Shown here in pieces: positions 1-6,085 of a stretch of 23,541 bases of DNA. The stretch spans positions 1 to 23,541 of the forward strand of contig DASSAK010000055.1 in the NCBI GenBank assembly GCA_035685445.1, given 5' to 3'. This DNA comes from DRGT01 sp035685445. GTDB lineage: Archaea > Thermoproteota > Nitrososphaeria > Nitrososphaerales > Nitrosopumilaceae. The position numbers were made by a program, and so were the translations under genes. Under the pieces are notes generated by a model. That model saw only the letters and a program-made list of their open reading frames with translations. It had not been told where the DNA came from and did not search any database. Within the stretch, counting starts at the first letter, position 1; every line of letters begins with the position of its first letter.

Positions 1-237
1 GGCTATGATGCAAAAACTGATTTGCGTCATGTTTTCTTTAAGGGAACAAACATTCTTGGTTCGACTCAAGGCACCAAAGCTGAATTAGATGATGGATTGT
101 ATTGGATGGGTCAAGGAAAAATTAAAGCTGTTATTGATTCAACCTATACATTTGAACAAGCAGCAGAAGCTCACACTAAGATGCTTACTGGTAAAGGACT
201 CTTTGGCAAAATCTTAATGAAGCCAGAAGGGGCCTAG
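1..237 (+). CDS. Zinc-type MDR dehydrogenase/reductase, C-terminal end (partial)
   Basis: This is the last 78 residues of a medium-chain dehydrogenase/reductase, cut by the left edge of the window; the reading frame is open from base 1 to the TAG. It is about 84% identical, by eye over 75 aligned residues, to the C-terminus of the complete MDR protein at 16606-17679, including the shared blocks LRHVFFKG, NILGSTQGT, GLYWM and AAEAHTKML. It is therefore a close paralogue, and the missing part probably carries the same four-cysteine structural zinc lobe and nucleotide-binding fold. The family reduces or oxidises carbonyl or enoyl-CoA compounds with NAD(P)H. The next gene, a CitE-type lyase, starts 7 bases after the stop, so the two probably share a transcript and may act on related acyl-CoA substrates. 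The exact substrate cannot be read from this fragment. Confidence 0.9.
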   Translation, partial: GYDAKTDLRHVFFKGTNILGSTQGTKAELDDGLYWMGQGKIKAVIDSTYTFEQAAEAHTKMLTGKGLFGKILMKPEGA

Positions 238-244
238 TCATTTA

Positions 245-1102
245 ATGACAAAACTTTATCGAAGCTTAATTTTTGTTCCAGGAAATAATTCTCGTTTTTT
301 AGAAAAAGCAAAATCATTACCTGCTGATATTGTTTGTTTTGATTTAGAAGATTCTGTGCCAGATAAAGAAAAGAAAAAGGCACGAAATCTGATAAAAAAT
401 GCCCTCAAGGAGAGAAAAAAATACTCTCCAGCCGTCTTTGCACGCACAAACTCTCCTATTTCAGGCAAGATTCCTGCAGACCTTCAAGAAATTGTTCAGA
501 AGGGAATTGATGGAATTGTTATTCCAAAAGTGAATAATTCTAAGGAATTGAAAAAAATTGAAAAGACAATTTCTAGCCTCGAAAAAAAACGAAAATTACG
601 CCCAATTGAAATAATGCCTTCAATTGAGTCTGCTGAAGGAGTAGTAAATGCCTATGATATTGCTTCAAGCTCAAAACGTGTTTCAGCTCTTGTTTTTGGA
701 GTGTTTGACTTGCTAAATGATATGGGAATAGAATACACAAAGCAACCAGAAGGTGCAAAATATGCTAGAGCAAAAATTCCAGTTGATGCAAAAGCAGCTG
801 GTGTACTAGCTCTTGATGCAATTTGGCAAGATATCAAAGATGAAAAAGGATTAAAAAATGATTGCAAAATTGGAAAAGAGCTTGGATATTCAGGAAAAAC
901 AATTATTCATCCTGATCAAATTGAAATTACACACAAGAGCTATCATCCCAACAAAACTGAAATTGAATGGGCAACCAAAGTTTGTACAGTGTATTTAGCA
1001 TCATCAAAAAAAGGCAAAGGCGCTACTACTGTTGATGGAAAAATGATCGATGAAGTACACTACAAACGTGCAAAAGCACTACTTGATATTACTAAAAAAT
1101 AA
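245..1102 (+). CDS. HpcH/HpaI aldolase, CitE-like (malyl/citramalyl-CoA lyase family)
   Basis: The protein has 285 residues, the usual length for CitE-like lyases with a TIM-barrel fold. The N-terminal RSLIFVPG and FDLEDSVP (about residues 32-39) are the family signature. The CoA/metal site is represented by Arg67 (ARTNSP), Glu128 (MPSIES) and Asp155 (VFGVFDLLNDMG), and the C-terminal GYSGKTIIHPDQ motif is present. Family members cleave or form C-C bonds in beta-hydroxyacyl-CoA esters such as malyl-CoA, beta-methylmalyl-CoA or citramalyl-CoA, using a divalent metal. No citrate lyase alpha or gamma subunit is nearby, so a stand-alone CoA-ester lyase is more likely than a citrate lyase subunit. 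It follows the partial MDR gene by 7 bases and converges with the zinc-ribbon gene, whose stop lies 4 bases away. The substrate is not determined. Confidence 0.88.
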   Translation: MTKLYRSLIFVPGNNSRFLEKAKSLPADIVCFDLEDSVPDKEKKKARNLIKNALKERKKYSPAVFARTNSPISGKIPADLQEIVQKGIDGIVIPKVNNSKELKKIEKTISSLEKKRKLRPIEIMPSIESAEGVVNAYDIASSSKRVSALVFGVFDLLNDMGIEYTKQPEGAKYARAKIPVDAKAAGVLALDAIWQDIKDEKGLKNDCKIGKELGYSGKTIIHPDQIEITHKSYHPNKTEIEWATKVCTVYLASSKKGKGATTVDGKMIDEVHYKRAKALLDITKK

Positions 1103-1106
1103 AAAA

Positions 1107-1286
1107 TTATTGTGATCTAGTAATATTGTTTATTGAATACAAAACATCATCACCCCCTGGTAATGGATTTGCACAATCACCACACTTTGGGAAAACAATT
1201 TCTGCATCATGTTCAATCATTCCAATTACTTTGCCACAAAGTTTGCATTTGATTTGTATTGTATCAAAACCGTTCGTCTCAATCAC
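1107..1286 (-). CDS. Small zinc-ribbon protein (59 aa)
   Basis: This short gene reads from a GTG at 1286 to a TAA at 1107-1109. The protein has two Cys-X2-Cys knuckles, Cys14/Cys17 (KCKLCGK) and Cys35/Cys38 (KCGDCAN), 21 residues apart, so it should bind one zinc ion. The GTG start lies 4 bases after the stop of the Lrp/AsnC-type gene, with a GGA-rich stretch (AGAAGGA) upstream, which suggests translational coupling in a two-gene operon. It ends 4 bases from the convergent CitE stop. Its function is unknown; a nucleic-acid- or protein-binding adaptor is typical for such ribbons. The regular cysteine spacing and tight packing argue that it is real. Confidence 0.72.
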   Translation of the reverse strand: MIETNGFDTIQIKCKLCGKVIGMIEHDAEIVFPKCGDCANPLPGGDDVLYSINNITRSQ

Positions 1287-1290
1287 CAGT

Positions 1291-1530
1291 TTAATTTTGT
1301 CCTTCTATCCCCGTTAGAGTTAATGTTGATCTTACATTGTTGATTTTTCTAATCTGCCAAGTAATTGATTCTCTTAACGACTCTGGTTTATCGGATTCTA
1401 CTTTGGCAACAATATCATATGCGCCAAAAGTTCCATGAACCTCTTTTACAGTATCTACATGTTTTAGCTCCTCAATGACTGATGCTTCAGAACCTAAATC
1501 ACAATTTATTAAAACATACGCCTCTGGCAT
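1291..1530 (-). CDS. Stand-alone Lrp/AsnC ligand-binding (RAM) domain protein
   Basis: The 79-residue product from the ATG at 1530 (MPEAYVLINCDLG) matches the ligand-binding half of Lrp/AsnC regulators, with the core pattern VHGTFGAYDIVAKVES and ITWQIRKINNVRSTLTLTGIE. There is no helix-turn-helix, so it is a solo effector-binding domain of the kind common in thaumarchaea. It likely forms alpha/beta oligomers that bind an amino acid or similar ligand and may modulate a full-length partner. An in-frame ATG at 1566 would add 12 residues (MMYVFTKGWGKV), but the family normally begins at MPxAYV, so the downstream start is preferred. The zinc-ribbon gene follows directly. A TATA-like TTTAAAATAAA lies upstream near 1597-1607. 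Confidence 0.85.
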   Translation of the reverse strand: MPEAYVLINCDLGSEASVIEELKHVDTVKEVHGTFGAYDIVAKVESDKPESLRESITWQIRKINNVRSTLTLTGIEGQN

Positions 1531-1652
1531 AACCTTACCCCATCCTTTAGTAAATACATACATCATATATGAAGCGGATTAGGAATAATCTTAAAATTTG
1601 TTTATTTTAAATATATTAATACAAATGATTGATCAGTTTTTTCTGAATTACC

Positions 1653-1660
1653 TTAAATAT
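1653..1660 (+). promoter_or_regulatory. TATA box of the structured RNA
   Basis: TTAAATAT lies about 25 bases ahead of the first paired base of the structured RNA (1681), the standard archaeal TATA-to-start distance. No other start point fits it, since no reading frame begins nearby. Confidence 0.6.
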
Positions 1661-1680
1661 CATTTTGACTAATATTATAC

Positions 1681-1809
1681 GACGAGGAAAAAACGATAGG
1701 AAACTTTCGTTGCGGTACGATCCAAGGTAAAAATCTGGGAGTGCCCGGAAAAAAATCGTACAACTCTATCCGTAGAATCCTCCACGGAATAGAGTAAAAC
1801 TTCCTCGTC
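1681..1809 (+). ncRNA. Candidate structured non-coding RNA, four-helix junction
   Basis: The 129-base segment folds by eye into a closed multibranch RNA. P1 is a perfect 9-bp helix (1681-1689 with 1801-1809). P2 pairs 1692-1696 with 1707-1711, then has a U-U mismatch, 2 bp and a GAAA tetraloop at 1700-1703. P3 pairs 1715-1721 with 1755-1761 (7 bp) and holds an inner hairpin 1734-1739/1744-1749 with one G-U pair. P4 pairs 1763-1773 with 1784-1795 (11 bp, one bulged A at 1788). A TATA box lies at -25 and a T-rich run follows at 1828-1840. The GNRA loop and the promoter put it on the plus strand. It does not match 5S rRNA, SRP RNA, RNase P RNA, tRNA or box C/D or H/ACA guides as I know them. A leader riboswitch for the gene downstream is an alternative. 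Confidence 0.72.
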
Positions 1810-1827
1810 TCCTATCTCGATTCAATT

Positions 1828-1840
1828 GTTTTATTTTATT
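1828..1840 (+). terminator. T-rich terminator of the structured RNA
   Basis: GTTTTATTTTATT begins about 19 bases after the last paired base of the RNA. Archaeal termination usually needs only such T-rich stretches. The same sequence could instead serve as a TATA-like element for the gene that follows. Confidence 0.4.
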
Positions 1841-1919
1841 ATGAGTATACCATACCATCGAATCCGAAAGTGTCTATCAAGCAATTCATGATGCTAAATT
1901 AGATAGCAAACTAGAGTAC

Positions 1920-2192
1920 TTGCTTTTGAAACTTCTTGAACACAATTCATCTCCAAATGTTCGAGAACCAATCAGACAGTTTCTCATAAATTATCAGATA
2001 ATGTCTGATAATTTTTGGGAAAGATATAGGCGTTCAAACACATTTGAAGAGGTTCTAGAATGCTATTACCAGTTTACAAAAAACCAGTGCACTTTGATTG
2101 AAACCTTATTGCAAAATCTTACATTTACTCTGGATAAGGATAATACCAGAAGTGAGTTGGCTGCAATGCTCAAAGATGGATTTACGTTTTAG
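1920..2192 (+). CDS. Small helical protein of unknown function, start uncertain
   Basis: I do not recognise this protein. From the TTG at 1920 it has 90 residues, is rich in Leu, Asn and aromatic residues, and looks wholly alpha-helical (REPIRQFLINYQIM, FEEVLECYYQFTK). The frame stays open upstream to 1845 and reads plausibly as protein there (YHTIESESVYQAIHDAKLDS), but this part contains no ATG, GTG or TTG. An ATG at 1841 lies in a neighbouring frame and stops at 1889-1891. So either the gene truly starts at 1920, or a single indel near 1841-1860 has split off its start. It comes directly after the structured RNA and converges with the NERD gene, 11 bases apart. Confidence 0.5.
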   Translation: MLLKLLEHNSSPNVREPIRQFLINYQIMSDNFWERYRRSNTFEEVLECYYQFTKNQCTLIETLLQNLTFTLDKDNTRSELAAMLKDGFTF

Positions 2193-2203
2193 GTCGTTTT
2201 TTC

Positions 2204-2902
2204 TTAATTTGTCACATAACCCTTCAAACGACCAACGATTCTTTCAACATCTTTATCTGAAAACTCTTCTTTTCTATTTTCAACAAAATAATTTATTTTA
2301 TTCAAATCTGAAGTTAAAACATACTTGTATCTAGGTTCATACTTGATATTTCCTCGTAATGACAGTAACACCTTTGTTACTCGGGGATTTCTAGGATTCC
2401 TCCATGATTTTAATCCAATCCACAGTACCAATCCCGCTCTGTCAACTTGTTCATGTGGACTAAGGTCTTTGTTTTGATTATAGTAATCTGTACTCCAGTT
2501 TTTTACTTCAATCAGAATTACTCCTTTTTTTGATACAACCACAAAATCCATCTGTGCTGATCTTAGATTTTTTCTTCCATTGTAGGTGACATAGTTAGGT
2601 AATGCGATGTTTACTCCACATAATACATGATAATCATCAGTTAGATGAGATAATTTGTCTAAAACCTGTAACTCCCCTCTTGCCCCTGCATGAAATGGAT
2701 TATCCTTATTTTTTTCAAATTTATTGACTTGTCTCTGTTTATTCCATTTTTTTATACCAGCAAAAAATCCCCTCTCTTCTTCGTTTACTTTTGCTTTGAA
2801 ATGCTCATACATTCTAGGGATATCTTCAATTCTCTTCACCTCATCTGGATAATTTTTTAAAAGTTCTTTTTCACTCTCTGCACGACCATAAATTATAGCC
2901 AC
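2204..2902 (-). CDS. NERD-domain (nuclease-related) protein
   Basis: The 232-residue protein has a charged helical N-terminal region (1-70) followed by a nuclease-related NERD domain. GARGELQVLDKL (73-84) supplies the conserved Glu77. QMDFVVVSKKG holds Asp119, and IEVKNW holds Glu132 and Lys134, giving the D...E-X-K pattern of PD-(D/E)XK nucleases. No membrane segment, helicase or kinase domain is attached, unlike many bacterial NERD proteins. The family is assumed to act on DNA, but few members have been tested. No restriction or defence partner lies beside it; its neighbours are a small helical gene and, divergently, a secreted protein. A housekeeping DNA-processing role or a solitary defence nuclease are both possible. 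Confidence 0.85.
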   Translation of the reverse strand: MAIIYGRAESEKELLKNYPDEVKRIEDIPRMYEHFKAKVNEEERGFFAGIKKWNKQRQVNKFEKNKDNPFHAGARGELQVLDKLSHLTDDYHVLCGVNIALPNYVTYNGRKNLRSAQMDFVVVSKKGVILIEVKNWSTDYYNQNKDLSPHEQVDRAGLVLWIGLKSWRNPRNPRVTKVLLSLRGNIKYEPRYKYVLTSDLNKINYFVENRKEEFSDKDVERIVGRLKGYVTN

Positions 2903-2991
2903 TATTTTTTATGGTCATTATTTTAGATAAATCAGATCTTTATGGACAATTTGGAAGAAGAGATTAAAGACTAAAAAAAATTATAAAAAAT

Positions 2992-4062
2992 ATGAACAAT
3001 CTTTCCTTGTTTTTACTATCGATTGTATTTCTTCTTGTATCGTTTTCCATATCAAATGCAACCTTTGCTGAAATCTCTATTCCAGACTGGGTCAGAAATA
3101 ATGCAGGATGGTGGGCAAACGGCCAGATCGCAGATTCTGAATTTGTTGCAGGAATTGAATACATGATAAAGGAAGGAATCATCCAAGCCCCACAAGTTAC
3201 GATTCAACAAAATGCAGATCCAACAATTCCAGATTGGATAAAAAAAAGTGCTGACTGGTGGGCAAATGGAGTAATTTCAAATGGAGAGTTTTCATCAAGC
3301 ATTGAATTTTTGCTCAAAAAAAATGTAATACGATTAGATTCTAAATCACAAATTCCACAAACACCATCTCAAACAATTCAAACAATTCCAGCTACATCAA
3401 AAACTACTTTGAATTTTTATGTAAATGATCAGGACCTAAACACTAGTCCAAACGGAATTGATGAAATCTCAACAAATGGTTTGATTGAAGCTACAGTTAA
3501 CGGCGTACCAATTGCAGTCCCATCAAAAATGGTTGAAACATCTCCAAACTCTGGAAAATTTTTCCTAAAAATAACATTGCCTGCAACTGTAAATGGAAAG
3601 CCACTGCAACAAGATGACATTGTTCGAGTAAGATACTTGGATCAATCAGATCATGCAGGAGAGCAGCAAACAATTGAACAATCAGTGAGACTTTCAAGCT
3701 CTTTTTCCAAAGTTGAAAAAGATGGTGGCAGCAGAATTGGCAGAGAATTCACTCTAAGAATTTACGAGCCAGATGCGAACCTTGATTCAAAAGATGAAGA
3801 CAAAATTCCATTAACTGCGTTTGAGTTTAGAGCAGAAGGTGGTGTCAGAACAACATTAGCTAATCCATTGTTTCGTGCAAATTCAGGATTTTTAATTGAA
3901 ACAGGACCAAACACTGACATTTTTGAAGTAAAAATTGAAATTCCAAGAATAATTGACGGAGAAGTGATGCACATTGGTGATTGGTATGAAATTAGATACA
4001 TTGATAGAGCAAATCCAGCTGAAACAGCTGAAAAAGTTGTTCTAAAAGGTAAAATTGGCTAA
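2992..4062 (+). CDS. Secreted protein with two IPDW/GWWANG repeats and beta domains
   Basis: The 356-residue protein starts with a signal peptide (hydrophobic residues about 4-21, then NATFAE), so it is exported. Two copies of a 37-residue repeat follow, near 30-66 and 79-115, each with IPDW, a GWWANG- or DWWANG-type core, and a C-terminal helix ending in I. This repeat is widespread in exported thaumarchaeal proteins, and its function is unknown. After a Gln/Thr/Pro-rich linker (116-136) come two beta-sandwich-like segments (about 137-230 and 240-354) that resemble one another: both have Asp-rich strands, a serine- or threonine-led VETSPNSGKF/IETGPNTDIF turn, and a VRYLD/IRYID end strand. 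It is probably a cell-surface or S-layer-associated protein. There is no C-terminal anchor, so it is secreted or held by interactions. Confidence 0.85.
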   Translation: MNNLSLFLLSIVFLLVSFSISNATFAEISIPDWVRNNAGWWANGQIADSEFVAGIEYMIKEGIIQAPQVTIQQNADPTIPDWIKKSADWWANGVISNGEFSSSIEFLLKKNVIRLDSKSQIPQTPSQTIQTIPATSKTTLNFYVNDQDLNTSPNGIDEISTNGLIEATVNGVPIAVPSKMVETSPNSGKFFLKITLPATVNGKPLQQDDIVRVRYLDQSDHAGEQQTIEQSVRLSSSFSKVEKDGGSRIGREFTLRIYEPDANLDSKDEDKIPLTAFEFRAEGGVRTTLANPLFRANSGFLIETGPNTDIFEVKIEIPRIIDGEVMHIGDWYEIRYIDRANPAETAEKVVLKGKIG

Positions 4063-4163
4063 TTTTTACGAATAAACTAAGAACAACTCATTGGAAAATT
4101 ATAAAAACATGCTAAATTACCCTTGACTCTTTTGACTAATTGCAAAACAAATTGTACTTACAG

Positions 4164-4173
4164 TATTTTTATG
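4164..4173 (+). promoter_or_regulatory. TATA box for the Arg-rich protein
   Basis: TATTTTTATG is centred 28 bases before the ATG at 4196, so transcription should begin at or beside the start codon and the mRNA should be leaderless. Confidence 0.5.
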
Positions 4174-4195
4174 AAATAAGAAATTCGTTGCATTA

Positions 4196-4507
4196 ATGGC
4201 AAGACGTAGACGTGCTAAAAGTAGACGTTCAGGCGGTTCTAGACGCAGAACAGCTAGAAGACGAAGCGCTAAACGCCGAAGTGGCGGTAAACGCAGAAGC
4301 GGTGGTAAACGCCGAAAAGGAAGTAGGCGCCGAACTGGTGGTGCAAAAGCAATTGCACAAAGATCTGCTAACAAAAGAAAAACTGAACTCAAAAGAGCAC
4401 AAGCTAAAGTCAAAAGTGCCAGAAGAGCACTTAGAGTTGCTGAGCGTTCAGCAAACAAACGAAAGGCTGCCTACAAGCAAGCTGTTGCTAGAGCAAGAAA
4501 AGTATAG
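4196..4507 (+). CDS. Arg/Lys-rich histone H1-like DNA-binding protein
   Basis: The 103-residue protein is extremely basic: 26 of its first 50 residues are Arg or Lys, set in Ser/Gly spacers (RRSGGKRR-type units). Residues 51-103 look like one long Ala/Lys/Arg amphipathic helix containing a duplicated RSANKRK element at 56-62 and 84-90, 28 residues apart. This layout resembles eukaryotic H1 tails and bacterial Hc1/AlgP-like chromatin proteins, so it likely coats or compacts DNA, or binds rRNA. It has no cysteine and no recognisable enzyme motif. A TATA-like element lies 28 bases before the ATG. A second long frame over the same bases is an artefact of the repeated GC-containing codons. It is probably a strongly expressed, independent gene. 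Confidence 0.8.
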   Translation: MARRRRAKSRRSGGSRRRTARRRSAKRRSGGKRRSGGKRRKGSRRRTGGAKAIAQRSANKRKTELKRAQAKVKSARRALRVAERSANKRKAAYKQAVARARKV

Positions 4508-4509
4508 GT

Positions 4510-4530
4510 AGAACCTTTCTCCTTTTTTTC
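4510..4530 (+). terminator. Pyrimidine/T-rich terminator
   Basis: A C/T-rich stretch ending in seven Ts follows the stop of the Arg-rich gene, as expected for archaeal termination. Confidence 0.4.
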
Positions 4531-4592
4531 AAATTATAATTTGATACCAATTTGGATAAATCATTAAAAACAGATTTTTGATTTTCATTTTA

Positions 4593-4760
4593 ATGACAAA
4601 AAGTTTCAAGTGTACTGATGTTGGTACACCATGTGATTGGTCAGCTACTGGAGAGAGTGAAGATGAATTACTCCAAAAAATAAAAGAGCATGCTGAACAC
4701 CATCATGGAAAAACAGACATTCCAATTGATAAAGTAAAATCAGCCATATCAGATATCTAA
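4593..4760 (+). CDS. DUF1059-family small protein
   Basis: The 55-residue protein has the DUF1059 pattern: an N-terminal FKCTDVGTPCDW segment with Cys7 and Cys14, an ESEDELLQKIKEHAEHHHG helix (about 21-39), and a short C-terminal helix. The family is small, widespread in archaea and actinobacteria, and of unknown function. The paired cysteines and the histidine cluster at 36-38 suggest metal or redox binding. The ATG at 4593 is chosen because an in-frame TTG at 4578 would only add hydrophobic residues (MIFIL) unlike the family. GATAAATC at about 4555-4562 may be its TATA box. Confidence 0.82.
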   Translation: MTKSFKCTDVGTPCDWSATGESEDELLQKIKEHAEHHHGKTDIPIDKVKSAISDI

Positions 4761-4805
4761 TATCTTAGTTTAAGTAATCACACAAACTAAAGTTTGGTAA
4801 TACCT

Positions 4806-5375
4806 ATGGCAAAAATTGTTTTGATAGTGGGTTCTGTTAGACGAGATAGAAATGGAATAAAGGTTGCCAGATGGATGGAAAAAAAACTCAAAGACCGTGG
4901 ACATGAGATAACGTTTGTAGACCCAATGGAGCTAAATTTACCTCTCTTAGATAGGATGTACAAAGAAATGGAAAACCCTATTCAAAATATCAAAGACCTG
5001 CAATTAGCAATAAAAAATGCAGATGGATACCTTCCTGTTACACCAGAATATAATCATAGTCCATCTCCTGCAATGGTAAACACTCTGGATTACTTTCTTG
5101 AAGAATATTTTTTCAAACCATCAGCAATAGTTTCATATTCTGTTGGTGGGTTTGGTGGAAGCCTTGCTGGAAATCATCTCAGACAAATTTTTGCAGAACT
5201 TGGTGCGCCAGCAATCTCTTCACTGCTTTCAATTTCAAAAGTAAAAAAGGTATTTGATGATGATGGAAAATTATTAGATGAAAGTTATGAAAAACGAGCT
5301 GACCGGTTTTTAGATGAATTTGAGTGGTATATTGAAGCATTCAAAAATCAAAGAGAAAAAGGAACTCCATATTAG
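4806..5375 (+). CDS. NADPH-dependent FMN reductase (flavodoxin-like fold)
   Basis: The 189-residue product begins MAKIVLIVGSVRRDRNG, the phosphate-binding loop of the NADPH-dependent FMN reductase family, followed by WMEKKLK. The TPEYNHSPSP motif binds flavin, and SYSVGGFGGSLAGNHLR forms the second flavin-contacting loop. The family uses NADPH to reduce FMN or quinones, or to reduce azo or chromate compounds in the cytosol. A TTG at 4794 lies in frame, but the ATG at 4806 fits the family start better. GTTTAAGTAA near 4768-4777 is a likely TATA box. It precedes the riboflavin genes by 47 bases on the same strand, which may be a functional link through FMN, though the riboflavin synthase gene may have its own promoter. 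Confidence 0.88.
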   Translation: MAKIVLIVGSVRRDRNGIKVARWMEKKLKDRGHEITFVDPMELNLPLLDRMYKEMENPIQNIKDLQLAIKNADGYLPVTPEYNHSPSPAMVNTLDYFLEEYFFKPSAIVSYSVGGFGGSLAGNHLRQIFAELGAPAISSLLSISKVKKVFDDDGKLLDESYEKRADRFLDEFEWYIEAFKNQREKGTPY

Positions 5376-5422
5376 GATTAATCTTAAAATTCAAATAACA
5401 AAGAAAATTTCATTGATAAGTA

Positions 5423-6007
5423 ATGTTTACAGGAATTATAGTTGGTACAGGTAAAGTAAAAAACATTTCTAAAAATACTAGGAATCGTAGTGCCATACAA
5501 ATGACAGTAGATTTAGGAAAACAATCCAAGGGATTAAAAATTGGTCAAAGCGTTGCATTAAATGGAGTTTGTTTAACTGTTACAAAGCTTTCAAAAAATC
5601 TTGGAAAATTTGAAATGATTGATGAAACTACAAAGAAAACAGATCTTGGAAATCTAAAAACCGGTAGTATTGTAAACATTGAAAGGAGTTTAAAGACAGG
5701 AGATAGATTAGAGGGACATTTTGTTTTAGGACACGTAGACGGTGTTGGAATAATAAAAAAAATTCTAAAAAAACCAAAAGAAGTCCAAGTTTGGTTTGAA
5801 GTTCCAAAAAAACTAGCAAAGTATATTGTAAAAAAAGGTTCTATTGCGATTGATGGAATTAGCCTAACTGTTGTCGACATAAAAAAAAATCTTGTTTCAG
5901 TTTCTTTAATTCCGCACACAATTGATGTTACAAATTTTAAAACAAAAAAGATAGGCGACAAGGTTAATATTGAAACTGACATTCTTGGAAAATACATCTT
6001 AAAATAA
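5423..6007 (+). CDS. ribE: Riboflavin synthase (bacterial-type, alpha chain)
   Basis: The 194-residue protein has the diagnostic N-terminus MFTGII and two tandem lumazine-binding beta-barrels, about 1-90 and 96-190. The first has LKIGQSVALNGVCLTV and the second has GHVDG and KGSIAIDGISLTVVDI. It converts two molecules of 6,7-dimethyl-8-ribityllumazine to riboflavin plus the pyrimidinedione, as a trimer in the cytosol. Methanogens use an unrelated, lumazine-synthase-like riboflavin synthase, so the bacterial type is notable in an archaeon; thaumarchaea are known to carry it. The ATG at 5423 is 27 bases beyond a weak TATA-like TCAAATAAC, suggesting a leaderless message. The ribB gene follows after 78 bases containing two inverted repeats and a new TATA box. 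Confidence 0.95.
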   Translation: MFTGIIVGTGKVKNISKNTRNRSAIQMTVDLGKQSKGLKIGQSVALNGVCLTVTKLSKNLGKFEMIDETTKKTDLGNLKTGSIVNIERSLKTGDRLEGHFVLGHVDGVGIIKKILKKPKEVQVWFEVPKKLAKYIVKKGSIAIDGISLTVVDIKKNLVSVSLIPHTIDVTNFKTKKIGDKVNIETDILGKYILK

Positions 6008-6017
6008 ACCTAAAAAC

Positions 6018-6051
6018 TTACCATTTTATTGGTAATAACTAATTTTTTAGT
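6018..6051 (+). promoter_or_regulatory. Two small inverted repeats before ribB (operator or terminator candidate)
   Basis: TTACC (6018-6022) pairs with GGTAA (6031-6035), and ACTAA (6038-6042) pairs with TTAGT (6047-6051). They sit between the ribE stop and the ribB TATA box. They could be operator half-sites, for example for the archaeal riboflavin regulator RbkR, or a weak terminator. In such AT-rich DNA, short palindromes also arise by chance. Confidence 0.3.
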
Positions 6052-6055
6052 AAAC

Positions 6056-6063
6056 TTTATAAT
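6056..6063 (+). promoter_or_regulatory. TATA box for ribB
   Basis: TTTATAAT is centred 26-27 bases before the ATG at 6086. This fixes the ribB start there, and not at the GTG at 6029, which would lie upstream of the promoter. Confidence 0.6.
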
Positions 6064-6085
6064 TAGAATTTTAAGAATTTTATTT

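Noticed and set aside
1681..1809. Structured RNA as 5S rRNA, SRP RNA, RNase P RNA or tRNA
   Set aside because: The conserved sequence elements of these RNAs are absent, and the four-helix layout and ~130-base length do not fit any of them.
4212..4511. 99-residue frame on the plus strand overlapping the Arg-rich gene
   Set aside because: It is a shadow made by repeated Arg/Gly codons; the other frame has the TATA box at -28 and a coherent H1-like composition.
5545..5997. 150-residue minus-strand frame opposite riboflavin synthase
   Set aside because: The Phe/Ser/Thr-rich translation is the usual antisense image of a Lys-rich gene.
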